Assembly: GCF_014647595.1 (NCBI RefSeq)
Contig: NZ_BMPM01000011.1
Location: 1 to 64,000, forward strand
From: Paenarthrobacter histidinolovorans
GTDB lineage: Bacteria > Actinomycetota > Actinomycetes > Actinomycetales > Micrococcaceae
Direction of reading: 5' to 3'
Length of the DNA stretch: 64,000 nucleotides
Part shown: piece after piece, positions 50,685 to 59,243 of the stretch
Layout: every line of letters begins with the position of its first letter
Position numbering within the stretch: the stretch's first letter is position 1
Notes under the pieces: model-generated
Databases searched by the model: none
The model's input: only the letters and a program-made list of their open reading frames with translations
Told to the model about the DNA's origin: nothing
Program-made: the position numbers and the translations under genes

Positions 50685-51730
50685 TGACTGCGTTGACCGG
50701 ATTCGCCACGATGTACCGGGAACGGGAGAGGTTGTCCCTGCGGACCCGGCTGCTGTTCACCTTCGGTGCCGTGGCCGCGTTGCATGTTGCCGCCGTCGTG
50801 CTCCTACTGTTCGGTTCCGTCGGTGGGGCGCAGCCGCTGGCACTCGGGCTGGTGGTCACCGCGTACGTGGCCGGCATCAAGCACAGTTACGACTGGGACC
50901 ACATCGCCGCCATCGACAACTCCACCCGCAAATTCGTGGCGCAGCACAAGGACCCCGTCAGTGTGGGCTTCGCGTTCAGCCTGGGGCACAGCTCAGTGGT
51001 GATACTGGCGGGTGTGCTGGTGGTAGCCGGCGCCACGCTGATCGGGCAGTTCATGGAAGACGGCACCACGGGCAACAAGGTCCTGGGCCTCATCGGCAGC
51101 GGCGTTTCCGGCTTGTTCCTGCTGACCATGGGGCTGTTCAACGGCTCGGCCTTCGTTCGTGCCACTCAGGCGTACCGGAAGGTCCAAGCAGGCGGTGACG
51201 TGCGTCCCGAAGACCTGGAGGCAAAAGGCCTGGTGGCCCGGCTGCTCGCCAAGCCACTGTCCAAAGTGGAGCGGCCGCGGAACATTTACGTGATCGGGTT
51301 CCTGTTCGGCTTGGGTTTTGACACCGCCACCACCATCGGGCTGCTGGTCCTCACGACGACGGCGTCACTCGCCGGCGTCTCTCCGCTCGCCTTGATGGCC
51401 CTCCCTCTCGCGTTCACAGCAGCCATGACACTCTGCGATTCCGCCAACGGCGTGGCCATGATGAAGATGTACAAGACCGCCATCCACAACCCGCAGCGCA
51501 AGCTCGGCTTCAATGCCGTGATCACAGGCATCTCCGCCGCTTCGGCGCTGTTCATCTCCGTGATCACGCTGGGCGGCTTCATCAACGCCGCATTCGGGCT
51601 CAAGGACCCGCTGACAACGTGGCTCGGGGAGATCGACCTTGGCGACGCCGGGCTGATCCTGGTGGGACTCTTCGTGCTTGTGTGGGCCGTATCAGCCTGG
51701 CGTGGCCGGAAGGTCAGGAACGGGAGCTAG
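50684..51730 (+). CDS. NiCoT-family nickel/cobalt transporter
   Basis: A 348-residue membrane permease for Ni2+/Co2+ with about eight spans. The signature helix carries KHSYDWDHIAAIDNSTRK near residues 66-83, matching the HX4DH motif (H..D.DH). GFLFGLGFDTATTIG and LPLAFTAAMTLCDSANGVAMM are the other family motifs. The ATG overlaps the ureD stop (TGATG), so it is translated with the urease operon and should supply its nickel. Its stop overlaps the convergent serine hydrolase gene by 4 bp. Confidence 0.95.
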   Translation: MTALTGFATMYRERERLSLRTRLLFTFGAVAALHVAAVVLLLFGSVGGAQPLALGLVVTAYVAGIKHSYDWDHIAAIDNSTRKFVAQHKDPVSVGFAFSLGHSSVVILAGVLVVAGATLIGQFMEDGTTGNKVLGLIGSGVSGLFLLTMGLFNGSAFVRATQAYRKVQAGGDVRPEDLEAKGLVARLLAKPLSKVERPRNIYVIGFLFGLGFDTATTIGLLVLTTTASLAGVSPLALMALPLAFTAAMTLCDSANGVAMMKMYKTAIHNPQRKLGFNAVITGISAASALFISVITLGGFINAAFGLKDPLTTWLGEIDLGDAGLILVGLFVLVWAVSAWRGRKVRNGS

Positions 51731-52704
51731 GAAACCGCCACCGCATTGAACAGCCCGGCAGTGTCCACGCCGAGGTCGGGTGTGTCCAGCACGTTGGTCA
51801 GGAACACCACGCAGCGGTCCTGCTCCGGGAGCATCCACCACTCTGTTCCCGCCCACCCCGGGTGCCCGTAGATTCCCCGTGCGAACAGTTCGGATTCGTT
51901 GGCGGGCAACTGGAAGCCCAAGCCTGTGTGGCGCAGCGGCTTGGGCCGGGTGGTGATGTGGGAAACCTCTGTGGTCCGCGGTCGACGCATGGCAGCCAAC
52001 GTTGCGGGCCGGACAGCCTTTCCGGAATCCCGCAGGAGCTCCGAGCCCAGGTTGAGCAAGTCCGTGGCAGTGCCGAACAACCCGGCACCCGGATGCCTCT
52101 TCAGGTACATGGCGTCGACGTTCAATCCCGCCGCATCGGTGCCGTGGATGGTGTGCGGGTTGCAGCCGGCGTCGAACGTCAGGCCGCTGGCGCCGGTATC
52201 CCCAGCCAGGGACAGGAGTTGCTCTTCGAACGGGCGCCCGTCGGCCCACTCGGCCATCGCCGCAGCCCCTTCGAAAGCGATGTTGCAGTACTGGACCAGG
52301 GAACCCGCATAGAAGGCCTGCGTCGCGGAGGTGAGGTTTTCGCGGAGGGGAGCGCCGCCGTCGAGCGCTGGATCGGCAATCCCCGAGCGGTGGCTGAGAA
52401 GGTGTTCCAGCGTGACGGTGTCTGTGCGGCCGGCGCCGAAACCGGGCAGGGCGTCACTCAGCGCGTTGCCAAGCGACAATTTCCCGAGCTCCACCTGCCG
52501 CATGACTGTCATGGCAGTGATCGGCTTTGTCACCGAGAACAGCGCAAAGTGGTCCTCCGCTGTTGCCTGCCTGCCGCCGTCGGTCCCGAACGCCACAACG
52601 TCCTCGATGCCCTGGCTGGAGGCGATCCCCAGCACCGCAACGGGCACGCGCCCGAGATCTACCTGCTTGCGGGCCCATTCTGCCGCGGGTCCTGTCTGCA
52701 CCAT
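51727..52704 (-). CDS. beta-lactamase-family serine hydrolase (class C-like)
   Basis: A 325-residue protein of the beta-lactamase/EstB/PBP4* group. The SxxK motif is FSVTKPI near residues 56-62, the second motif is YCN (about 145), and HPGWAGTEWW stands at the place of the KTG-like third motif. LLSHRSGI is a further family mark. No signal peptide is seen, so it is probably an intracellular esterase or peptidase rather than a true beta-lactamase. Substrate unknown. Confidence 0.87.
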   Translation of the reverse strand: MVQTGPAAEWARKQVDLGRVPVAVLGIASSQGIEDVVAFGTDGGRQATAEDHFALFSVTKPITAMTVMRQVELGKLSLGNALSDALPGFGAGRTDTVTLEHLLSHRSGIADPALDGGAPLRENLTSATQAFYAGSLVQYCNIAFEGAAAMAEWADGRPFEEQLLSLAGDTGASGLTFDAGCNPHTIHGTDAAGLNVDAMYLKRHPGAGLFGTATDLLNLGSELLRDSGKAVRPATLAAMRRPRTTEVSHITTRPKPLRHTGLGFQLPANESELFARGIYGHPGWAGTEWWMLPEQDRCVVFLTNVLDTPDLGVDTAGLFNAVAVS

Positions 52705-52856
52705 TGCTGTGCCACGCTTTCGCTCGGGGGTCGGTGTCTCGAATCTATCGTGATGGCGCTGCGAAGAAACTTACCGCCACGTGTAACCCCCGGGCCCGGA
52801 CCGGAAACTATACAAGTATCCTGCAGTTCAGGGCTCTACATTTCAGGGGGACAATC

Positions 52857-53366
52857 GTGCTTTCAGAGCGCGAATTGGCGTTCATCGCCATTCATAAAGA
52901 CAGCTATCCATCCGTTTTCAGGTTCGTGCGCCGACGCGTCGAATCGGCGGAGATGGCTGAAGAGATCGCCGCCGACGTTTTCCGGGTCGTCTGGCAAAAA
53001 TGGTCGGATGACGCCCGGCCGGAGCTCGCCTACTTGCTCGCCATTGCGCGCAACCTGGTGGGTAATGCCTACCGCAGCCGCGATCGCCAGCAGGCTCTGC
53101 AGGAAAAACTGCGGACGACGGCGGTGGAACGCTTTGGCGATGACTCCGGGAACGTCGCGGTACAGGATGCGATGGACCGGTTGCGGGTGCAGGACCGCGA
53201 AATTCTGCAGCTGGCCTACTGGGACGGCCTGGGTACCACTGACATTGCCGGAGTGCTGCAGTGCAGCGAATCGGCAGCCAAGGTCCGTCTCCACCGGGCA
53301 CGGACCGCGTTCCGGAAACAGCTCCCGGCCGGCGCCGAAACGACTACACAAAAGATGGGGGTCTGA
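52857..53366 (+). CDS. sigma-70 family (ECF-like) RNA polymerase sigma factor
   Basis: A 169-residue sigma factor with regions 2 and 4 only. Region 2 has YPSVFRFVRRRVESAEMAEEIAADVFRVVWQKW (a helical -10-binding block). After a linker, region 4 has DREILQLAYWDGLGTTDIAGVLQCSESAAKVRLHRARTAFRK with its helix-turn-helix. The GTG follows AGGGGG by 6 bases. The next gene, 5 bp downstream, encodes a single-span exported protein, the usual place of an anti-sigma factor. The frame stays open far upstream, but that part is opposite the hydrolase gene and not coding. Confidence 0.9.
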   Translation: MLSERELAFIAIHKDSYPSVFRFVRRRVESAEMAEEIAADVFRVVWQKWSDDARPELAYLLAIARNLVGNAYRSRDRQQALQEKLRTTAVERFGDDSGNVAVQDAMDRLRVQDREILQLAYWDGLGTTDIAGVLQCSESAAKVRLHRARTAFRKQLPAGAETTTQKMGV

Positions 53367-53371
53367 AGACA

Positions 53372-54418
53372 ATGGATCCGATCAAGAACCAGATATCAGC
53401 GATTGACCCGCTCACTATTGATCCAGTAGCGGAACCCAACGGTGAGGAAGCACTCCACAAAATTCTCTCGGGCAGCACTGTGTTCAGCGACAACCGCCCC
53501 CTCGCGGCAGTGACGTCCCTGGAGCAGCGCAGGCACCGCAAAGCCCAGATCGCTGGCGGATTGCTGCTCGGCGCTGCTGCCGTAACCGCAGGCGTGCTCG
53601 TGGCAGCCAACTTTGGTTCGGTAGACACCGCGCCAGCGCCGGCCGTCACTGCTACCTCCAGTGCAGCGACGCCAACGCCCAGCGTTTCTCCCACTCCAAC
53701 ACCAACTGCTACGCCCACAGCTACGCCGTCGGCAACGCCCACTGCGGCAGCCCCGATTACTACCCCGCCTGCGGTTCCTACCGTTCCGGCGGTGGCACCA
53801 ACAACTGCTCCGACGCAGCCGCCGGTGGCGAACCCCCAAAGGTTCACCTTCCCTGACGGGCACCTCTCCTTCGATCTTCCTAATGGCTGGAGCGTGAAGA
53901 CGGAGCCTGGGCCATATGCGTACGAGGCGGACAAAGCTGCGTCCACCATCGCCAAGGTCCTGAACAGTGCCGGTACTGAGGTTGCCGTGATATTCAACGG
54001 CAACTATGGCGACGGTACAGGGGGTCTGGTGGACCGAACCATCCTGGACAGGGCAGTGGTTCCCGGTGTTCGGGACAACTCGGGTGAGCAGGTGGAGCTC
54101 GGTTTCTCCTCGAATCAGTCGCAGTACATTCCATATGAAGGACCGCCCTATGAGGGCATGCCTTCACCCCGAACGGGACCTGTAGAAGGTCCTCCGACGT
54201 ACATCATGGATGTGCGAAAGACCTCGGAGCTCAAGGCCGGAATCAGTTCCTCCGGGACCAACCAGGTCCGTGTTCCCAACGGCATCATGAGCGCCTACGT
54301 GATGTTTGACATCAACAAGCAGCCAGCTTTCGCCACCCCTGAAGCAGCCAAGGCCTGGATGGGCAGCACCGAGTATGCCCAGCTCAAGTCCATGCTCCTG
54401 AGCCTGAGCTACAAATAG
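53372..54418 (+). CDS. membrane-anchored exported protein paired with the sigma factor
   Basis: A 348-residue protein. The cytoplasmic N-terminus (about 1-56) is followed by one span (about 57-78, AQIAGGLLLGAAAVTAGVLVAA) and a long Thr/Pro/Ala linker (about 85-150). An external domain (about 155-348) has FTFPDGHLSFDLPNGWSVKTE and FNGNYGDGTGGLVDR. The layout suits an anti-sigma factor or a signal receptor, but I do not see a zinc-binding anti-sigma motif. The ATG is 5 bp after the sigma stop. It ends at a 66-bp palindrome. Function inferred from position only. Confidence 0.8.
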   Translation: MDPIKNQISAIDPLTIDPVAEPNGEEALHKILSGSTVFSDNRPLAAVTSLEQRRHRKAQIAGGLLLGAAAVTAGVLVAANFGSVDTAPAPAVTATSSAATPTPSVSPTPTPTATPTATPSATPTAAAPITTPPAVPTVPAVAPTTAPTQPPVANPQRFTFPDGHLSFDLPNGWSVKTEPGPYAYEADKAASTIAKVLNSAGTEVAVIFNGNYGDGTGGLVDRTILDRAVVPGVRDNSGEQVELGFSSNQSQYIPYEGPPYEGMPSPRTGPVEGPPTYIMDVRKTSELKAGISSSGTNQVRVPNGIMSAYVMFDINKQPAFATPEAAKAWMGSTEYAQLKSMLLSLSYK

Positions 54419-54484
54419 CCCAACCAGGTAACAGCAGACGTCGCTCTGACAGCCAGGAGCGGCGTTTGCTGTCACCTGGCCGGG
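54419..54484. repeat. 66-bp palindromic repeat, copy D
   Basis: Starts CCCAACCAGG directly after the TAG of the preceding gene and ends CCTGGCCGGG. The arms pair over about 27 bp with a few mismatches (ACAGCAGACGTCGCTC against GAGCGGCGTTTGCTGT). Same length as copies A-C. The next 226 bp to 54710 hold no gene or signal I can support. Confidence 0.8.
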
Positions 54485-54710
54485 CGCTGCCTCTGTTTCA
54501 ATCAGGAGGCAGGTACCGAGGTACGTAAGACCTGGGAAGAGCGTGGCGCGCAACCCCGCAGTTGCCTTGGTTTCTTCGTCATGGACGCTACCGCGATTCC
54601 GGAGGGACGCCTTGTCTGCTCAATGAGTCGAGACACCCGAATAGCCGCCACAGAGTCTCTTGACCGGGAAGTATTCGTCCCCCTTCCAAGGAAAGGGAAC
54701 GCTTGAGGTA

Positions 54711-55877
54711 TCAGTGAATTGCTGCGCTGTTTGAAATTGCTGGCTCAGGCGTTTTCTTTTTCCTTCGCGCGAAGCCCAGCATGATGGCGGAGAGGCCGAG
54801 CAGGCAGGCGCCGACCAGGGCTGGAGCCTGGATCGAGGTGTCCACCAGCGTTGCTCCGCTGGCGGATCCGGCGGCGATTCCTGCGTTGAACGCGACGACC
54901 GCTGCCCCGGAAGCTATGGTCTGGTTTCCGAGGGAACGGTCGAGGATTTCTGACTGTATGAGAGTCGGTAGCAGTCCGAAACAGGCTCCTGCCATAACTG
55001 CAGTCGCGAACACCACGACGGGTCCCGCGAAAGCGGCGGCACAGGCGAGGATGGCAGCCTCGGCAACGATGACGAGAAGAGCTCGATGCAGGCGTCTTTT
55101 CCCCGCCAGACGCCCGGAGAGTGCTGTCGCGATGATGACAGCTCCTCCGTAAGCAGCCAGGACCAGGGACGGTTGGGTTCCTTCCCGAGCGGCCAGGGGA
55201 GCGAGGAACGTGTAGTAGGAGAAGTGTCCAGCCAGTGCCACCGCAAGGATGAGGGCGATGGGCACGAAACTTCCGTTTGAACCTGCTTTGGATGAGTTCG
55301 TGGCGGGCGCAGTCCCTGCCTGCGGTTGCGGTGCGTAAATCATAGCTGCGAAGACGCCGCAGGATGCCAGGGCAACGGGAATACGCCAGTCGAAGGAACT
55401 CAACGCCTCGGCCGCCGGTACACCTAGGGCAAGGGCGCAGCCATTCCCCAGAAGTACCCTCGAGGTTGCTTTGCCTGTGCTGTTGGGCGAGGCCGCGGCT
55501 GCCAGGGACAGAACCAGTGGGAAGAACGCGCCGTGAGCGGCTCCTTGGATTGTTCGCAGGATCAAATAGGTCGAAACATCCGGGGCCGCGCTGGTGGCGA
55601 GGCCAAGGGCTGTGAAAACGCCGGCCGTGAGGATAGCTGCTGGACGGAGATCAAACCGTTGGGCGAGAGCGGAAAGCGGAAGCGCCATCACCGCGGTGCT
55701 GAGCGCGTAGAGGCTGGAACCGGCTGCAGCAGTTCCGATGTCCGAACCGAAAGCCTTTGCGATGTGTTCCAGCGAGCCGCTGGGAGCCATCTCGACTGTG
55801 ACGGCGAAGAAGAGTGCGAGGGGCAGGGTCCATGCCGTGAGCCGCCCTGCCCCTCGCGTTTCAGATGGCACGTTCAC
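54711..55877 (-). CDS. MFS transporter, probable exporter of the cluster
   Basis: A 388-residue major facilitator with twelve predicted spans. YALSTAVMALPLSALAQRFDLRPA holds the loop 2-3 signature, and LRTIQGAAHGAFFPLVLSLAA a fourth-helix exporter-like motif. It resembles AraJ/sugar-efflux-type permeases. It is the last gene of the minus-strand operon, overlapping the small cupin gene by 17 bp, so it is translated with the biosynthetic genes. I infer export of the pathway product or resistance to it; direction and substrate are not shown by sequence. Confidence 0.87.
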   Translation of the reverse strand: MNVPSETRGAGRLTAWTLPLALFFAVTVEMAPSGSLEHIAKAFGSDIGTAAAGSSLYALSTAVMALPLSALAQRFDLRPAAILTAGVFTALGLATSAAPDVSTYLILRTIQGAAHGAFFPLVLSLAAAASPNSTGKATSRVLLGNGCALALGVPAAEALSSFDWRIPVALASCGVFAAMIYAPQPQAGTAPATNSSKAGSNGSFVPIALILAVALAGHFSYYTFLAPLAAREGTQPSLVLAAYGGAVIIATALSGRLAGKRRLHRALLVIVAEAAILACAAAFAGPVVVFATAVMAGACFGLLPTLIQSEILDRSLGNQTIASGAAVVAFNAGIAAGSASGATLVDTSIQAPALVGACLLGLSAIMLGFARRKKKTPEPAISNSAAIH

Positions 55878-56211
55878 TTTCGGGCAGCTCGGGTACCCGG
55901 GGCGGGAGGTTGTTCGTTACCGTCTCAGGGTAGGTCCTGATTCCTAGCAGGATTGTCTCCGTCACAGCCCGCAGCGTTGCCCTATCTTGGGCAGGTGCCA
56001 GCACAACGAACCCTGTTTCCAGCTTTCGGCCTTCGATTTCAGCCTGACCGGCGAGGATGATGACGGCTTCATGCACGCCTTGAATGCCCAAGGTCAGCCC
56101 TTGTTCGGGCGCCAAGGTCCAATGCTCGATTGATTCTGTTTCGCTGTGCAGCATTCCGCGACGGATCAGACAGGTCCAGTAATCTGCCGGGTCCGGTGTG
56201 TTGATGATCAT
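55861..56211 (-). CDS. small cupin-like protein
   Basis: A 116-residue protein with a strand-rich core: EHWTLAPEQGLTLGIQGVHEAVIILAGQAEIEGRKLE and FVVLAPAQDRATL follow the cupin pattern, with glycine turns at motif positions. The usual metal-binding H-x-H pair is not evident, so it may be non-catalytic or bind a ligand rather than a metal. It overlaps the bicupin gene by 4 bp and the MFS gene by 17 bp. It may be a partner or stabiliser of the bicupin. Confidence 0.7.
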   Translation of the reverse strand: MIINTPDPADYWTCLIRRGMLHSETESIEHWTLAPEQGLTLGIQGVHEAVIILAGQAEIEGRKLETGFVVLAPAQDRATLRAVTETILLGIRTYPETVTNNLPPRVPELPESERAI

Positions 56212-56930
56212 GAGGCCGGCGTCCGGAGCTCGACGGTAAACAGTTCCACATCGGAGTCAGCCCTCAGCACGGCGGGCGAACCGTCCGGGACCAGGAACGA
56301 AATGGGCGCATCGATAGCGGCGGTCGTTTCAGCGAATGAAAGTGTGGCGTTGCCGCTGTTCAGGAATCCGGCAATTTCTGTACCTGGTCTTCCGACTTTC
56401 AGGCTCTGCCCCTGAGCGAGGGTGTGACGTTCCACAGCGGCAAGAGGCCCGTCGAAAGTCCCGTTCGTGTCAATGCGGCTGGTGGAGCGGAGGTCGTGGA
56501 TGCTGGCCGGCATGGGTGATCTTTCTGGGAGTGGGCTGCCTTCGAGGCAGTTCTGCGTATGTGGTGTGAGGGTTTCAATAACCCACCAGTTCAAGGTCGT
56601 CGCTCCGGTGTTACGAAGGCCGTGGGTGTTCCCTGGAGATGTCAGGGCGAGGGTTCCCGGGCCAACTTGGTGTGGTGTTCCGTTGAGGAAGAACTCACCG
56701 GTTCCATCCAGGATCAGGTAAATTTCCTCAGTCCTGGTGTGGCGGTGTTCACCACTGACGCCACCCGGGGGGAGGGTCGCCCATTCCACGGCTTCTGTCG
56801 CGGATTCGAGTTCCCGACGCGTATAGAAGGCCTTCCACCCGGTGGTGCCCGCAGCGCCGTGGACGCCAAGGACGGTGGCGTGGCCGTGGGGAGTTCGGGG
56901 CCGCGGTGGGACTTTGGTGGGGACGTTCAT
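56208..56930 (-). CDS. bicupin protein (possible isomerase/dioxygenase)
   Basis: A 240-residue protein with two cupin domains. The first (about 40-120) has GEHRHTRTEEIYLILDGTGEFFLNG and SPGNTHGLRNTG, giving two histidines, a glutamate and a later histidine as metal ligands. The second (about 140-235) has VERHTLAQGQSLKVG and ends VELFTVELR but keeps fewer ligands. Cupins act as sugar epimerases, isomerases and dioxygenases, so several steps of cyclitol modification are possible. It overlaps the cyclase gene and the small cupin gene by 4 bp each. Confidence 0.8.
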   Translation of the reverse strand: MNVPTKVPPRPRTPHGHATVLGVHGAAGTTGWKAFYTRRELESATEAVEWATLPPGGVSGEHRHTRTEEIYLILDGTGEFFLNGTPHQVGPGTLALTSPGNTHGLRNTGATTLNWWVIETLTPHTQNCLEGSPLPERSPMPASIHDLRSTSRIDTNGTFDGPLAAVERHTLAQGQSLKVGRPGTEIAGFLNSGNATLSFAETTAAIDAPISFLVPDGSPAVLRADSDVELFTVELRTPAS

Positions 56931-58072
56931 GCCGCTGACCTCTCCAGGTCGCGATTCATGGCGCCCGTGAGGATGTTCAGGGCAGCTTCGATGTCCCCGG
57001 GTGTGAGGTCGTTGACGAAAGTCGCCGCGCCGATTCCGGTGGGTAGCGGCAGCCGCTGGAGTCCATTGCGGTGCCGGGTCGTGTCAATGAGTGCTGCAAC
57101 CAGGATGTCGGCGCTCATGGAGGGGTGGGTGACAGGCAAGCCCAGCGTGCGCATGGCATTGAATATCCGGCTGGCTTCCTCTGTGGTTACCAGGCCCCGG
57201 TGGACGCTGATGGCGGTGGTGAGGGCCATGTCCAGGCACACGGCTTCGCCGTGGAGCAGTTCAGGCAACGCGGTCATTTCCACGGTGGGAGAGAAAGTGT
57301 GGCCGTAGTCGACCAAACGTTCCAGGGTCTGTTCCCATAGGTTGGGTTCCAACTCTTCGAGCATCCCGGTGATGGCTTTGTCGATGATCTGTTGTTGGGC
57401 CTCGGTGTGTTGTTGGAACCGGCCAGCCAATGAAGCGGCGCCGTGTTCTTCGAGCAGGGCGAACAGTTCATTGTCCTTGACCAGGGCGATTTTGAGGATT
57501 TCCGCGAGTCCGTTGGAGACGTGACGCTGATCCAGGGAGCTGAGGAAGGAGGTGTCGAGGAGGTTGCGGGACGCGGCGAAGTAGGTGCCGATTTTGTTTT
57601 TGCCGGTCTGGAAGTTCACTCCGGTCTTGACGCCTACGCTTGCATCGACGATTCCGATCAGGGTGGTGGGGACCCTGACGAAGGGGGTGTTGCGGCGGTA
57701 GATGCTGCAGGCGAAACCTACGATGTCGGTCAGGACTCCGCCGCCGATGGCGATTACGGGTTCACGCCGGCGGTCCAGTTTGAAGGTTTCGATGGCTTCG
57801 AGGACAGTTTCCACTGCGCTCCATCGTTTCTTTGTTTCGCCATGGGGCAAGACCAGGATCTTGTATTCGGAGAGGTTGGCCGCGGCGTATGCGCGGATCT
57901 TCTCGCCGTAGAGATCGTTGACGGTGGTGTCGGTGACGATGAGTCGTCGGGAGCCGTGTTCTCCATCGACCAAAGTCGGGTTGGCGGGGTCAAGGATGTC
58001 AAAGGTGGTCTCGACGCTGTATTGCACGTCCTGCTGGGCGGAGACGGTCCATGCGCGGTTGATGGTAGTCAT
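56927..58072 (-). CDS. sedoheptulose 7-phosphate cyclase (EEVS-like)
   Basis: A 381-residue enzyme of the 3-dehydroquinate-synthase fold. The NAD site is IAIGGGVLTDIVGF at 108-120, and PTTLIGIVDASVGVKTGVNF lies at 135-154. Zinc ligands are Glu191 (GLAEILK), His258 (YGHTFSP) and His274 (LLHGEAV). The N-terminus SAQQDVQYSVETTFDILDP and the PHGETKKRW segment are as in sedoheptulose 7-phosphate cyclases rather than AroB. Such enzymes make 2-epi-5-epi-valiolone, the entry to C7-cyclitols. Context (VOC, cupins, oxidase, exporter) supports that over aromatic biosynthesis. Which cyclase subtype it is cannot be settled by eye. Confidence 0.82.
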   Translation of the reverse strand: MTTINRAWTVSAQQDVQYSVETTFDILDPANPTLVDGEHGSRRLIVTDTTVNDLYGEKIRAYAAANLSEYKILVLPHGETKKRWSAVETVLEAIETFKLDRRREPVIAIGGGVLTDIVGFACSIYRRNTPFVRVPTTLIGIVDASVGVKTGVNFQTGKNKIGTYFAASRNLLDTSFLSSLDQRHVSNGLAEILKIALVKDNELFALLEEHGAASLAGRFQQHTEAQQQIIDKAITGMLEELEPNLWEQTLERLVDYGHTFSPTVEMTALPELLHGEAVCLDMALTTAISVHRGLVTTEEASRIFNAMRTLGLPVTHPSMSADILVAALIDTTRHRNGLQRLPLPTGIGAATFVNDLTPGDIEAALNILTGAMNRDLERSAA

Positions 58073-58073
58073 T

Positions 58074-59243
58074 TCAGGCCTCTCGGGAGATGGTGGGTCG
58101 TGCGGGGAAGGGGTTGCGGGAACGCAGTGCGTTGTTGGCTGGGACTTCGACCAGCCGCCACAGCAGGTAGGCGCAGGCGAGGCTGAGCACGAAGGCGGCC
58201 AGAATAGTGATGACCGCCGGGAAGGGCTGCAGCGCAGCCGGCCCGACGATGGTGCGGGTCAGGGTCAGGATGATGTCGTGGACCATGTAGAACGCGAAGG
58301 ATAGTTCTCCCAGGCGGACTGCTGCGGGGGAGGCGAAGATCCCCGGCGGGGAAATGTCTTGTGCTGCGGCGATCACAAGGATCAGCACTGGGATGACGTA
58401 GGCGGCGTCCATTTGCCAGGTAATGGGAAGGAAGAGGGACCCCGCGTATCCGAGAGCCGCGAGCAGGAGGGCCGGGCGGAGCGGGATGGTGGGCAGGGTT
58501 CTCTCACGGACTGCCCGGGCCGCGAGCATGCCCAAGGCGAATTCGAGGAGCCGGACCGGTGGCAGTGCGTATACGGCCCAGATTTGCGGGATGGAAGCGC
58601 CGAACAGTGGTGACTGGGCGTGGTTGGGTCCGAATACCTCCCCTGTGGGGAGCAACCCGGCGGCCAGCGGTGCCAGCATGATCAGCGTTATCAGTGTGGT
58701 GCCGATGAGGAGCAGCCGGTGTCGTGGGATGCGGTTCACCAGCGGCAGCACGAAAGGGAACGCGAGGTAGAAGAAGAGTTCGGCCGAGAGTGACCAGCTG
58801 GGGTGGTTGATGCTGAAGAAGGCGGTGTCCGCCGGTACCCAGGCGTGGATCAGCAGGAGGTTGGCGGTCGCTTCACCTATCGTGGAGGCGCCGAGCCCGC
58901 CGATGGCCAGGGCGATGAAGAAGGTCACTGCATGGTTGGGGACGATCTTGGCTACCCGGCGCCAGATGAACCGTCCGGGGGTGTCCCCGGCGCGGGCTGA
59001 CCACATCAGGACGAACCCGGAGAGGATAAAGAAGAACGTCACGCCCAACCATCCGCCGTTCTTGAGGATGAACTGCAGCGGTTCAACTACGTCTGAGTCG
59101 CCGATGTAGAAGCGGTTCAGGCTGATGTGGAAGGCGAAAACAAGCAGCGCGGCGTAGAAGCGGAGCCCTGTCAGGGCGTCCAGGCGGCGTGCAGTTATCG
59201 AAAGTGTTCCGGTCGGTTCAGGCAAGAGGGATGCTTTGGGCAT
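58074..59243 (-). CDS. membrane acyltransferase (acyltransferase 3 / OafA-YrhL type)
   Basis: A 389-residue integral membrane acyltransferase with about ten spans. The family start RLDALTGLRFYAALLVFAFH carries the conserved Arg and catalytic-site His; GVTFFFILSGFVLMWS follows. SINHPSWSLSAELFFYLAFPF is the third family motif. Members transfer acetyl or longer acyl groups to sugars and antibiotics. It overlaps the flavin oxidase gene by 26 bp and ends 1 bp before the cyclase gene. I infer acylation of a cyclitol at the membrane. Confidence 0.87.
   Translation of the reverse strand: MPKASLLPEPTGTLSITARRLDALTGLRFYAALLVFAFHISLNRFYIGDSDVVEPLQFILKNGGWLGVTFFFILSGFVLMWSARAGDTPGRFIWRRVAKIVPNHAVTFFIALAIGGLGASTIGEATANLLLIHAWVPADTAFFSINHPSWSLSAELFFYLAFPFVLPLVNRIPRHRLLLIGTTLITLIMLAPLAAGLLPTGEVFGPNHAQSPLFGASIPQIWAVYALPPVRLLEFALGMLAARAVRERTLPTIPLRPALLLAALGYAGSLFLPITWQMDAAYVIPVLILVIAAAQDISPPGIFASPAAVRLGELSFAFYMVHDIILTLTRTIVGPAALQPFPAVITILAAFVLSLACAYLLWRLVEVPANNALRSRNPFPARPTISREA

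Noticed and set aside
51619..53406. 595-codon plus-strand frame through the serine hydrolase and sigma genes
   Set aside because: It is opposite the hydrolase gene and out of frame with the sigma factor, and has no recognisable domains.
56927..58072. Annotation of the cyclase as 3-dehydroquinate synthase (aroB)
   Set aside because: The N-terminus and HGETKKRW region differ from AroB and no shikimate gene is nearby; the neighbours are secondary-metabolism enzymes. It remains the main alternative until tested.
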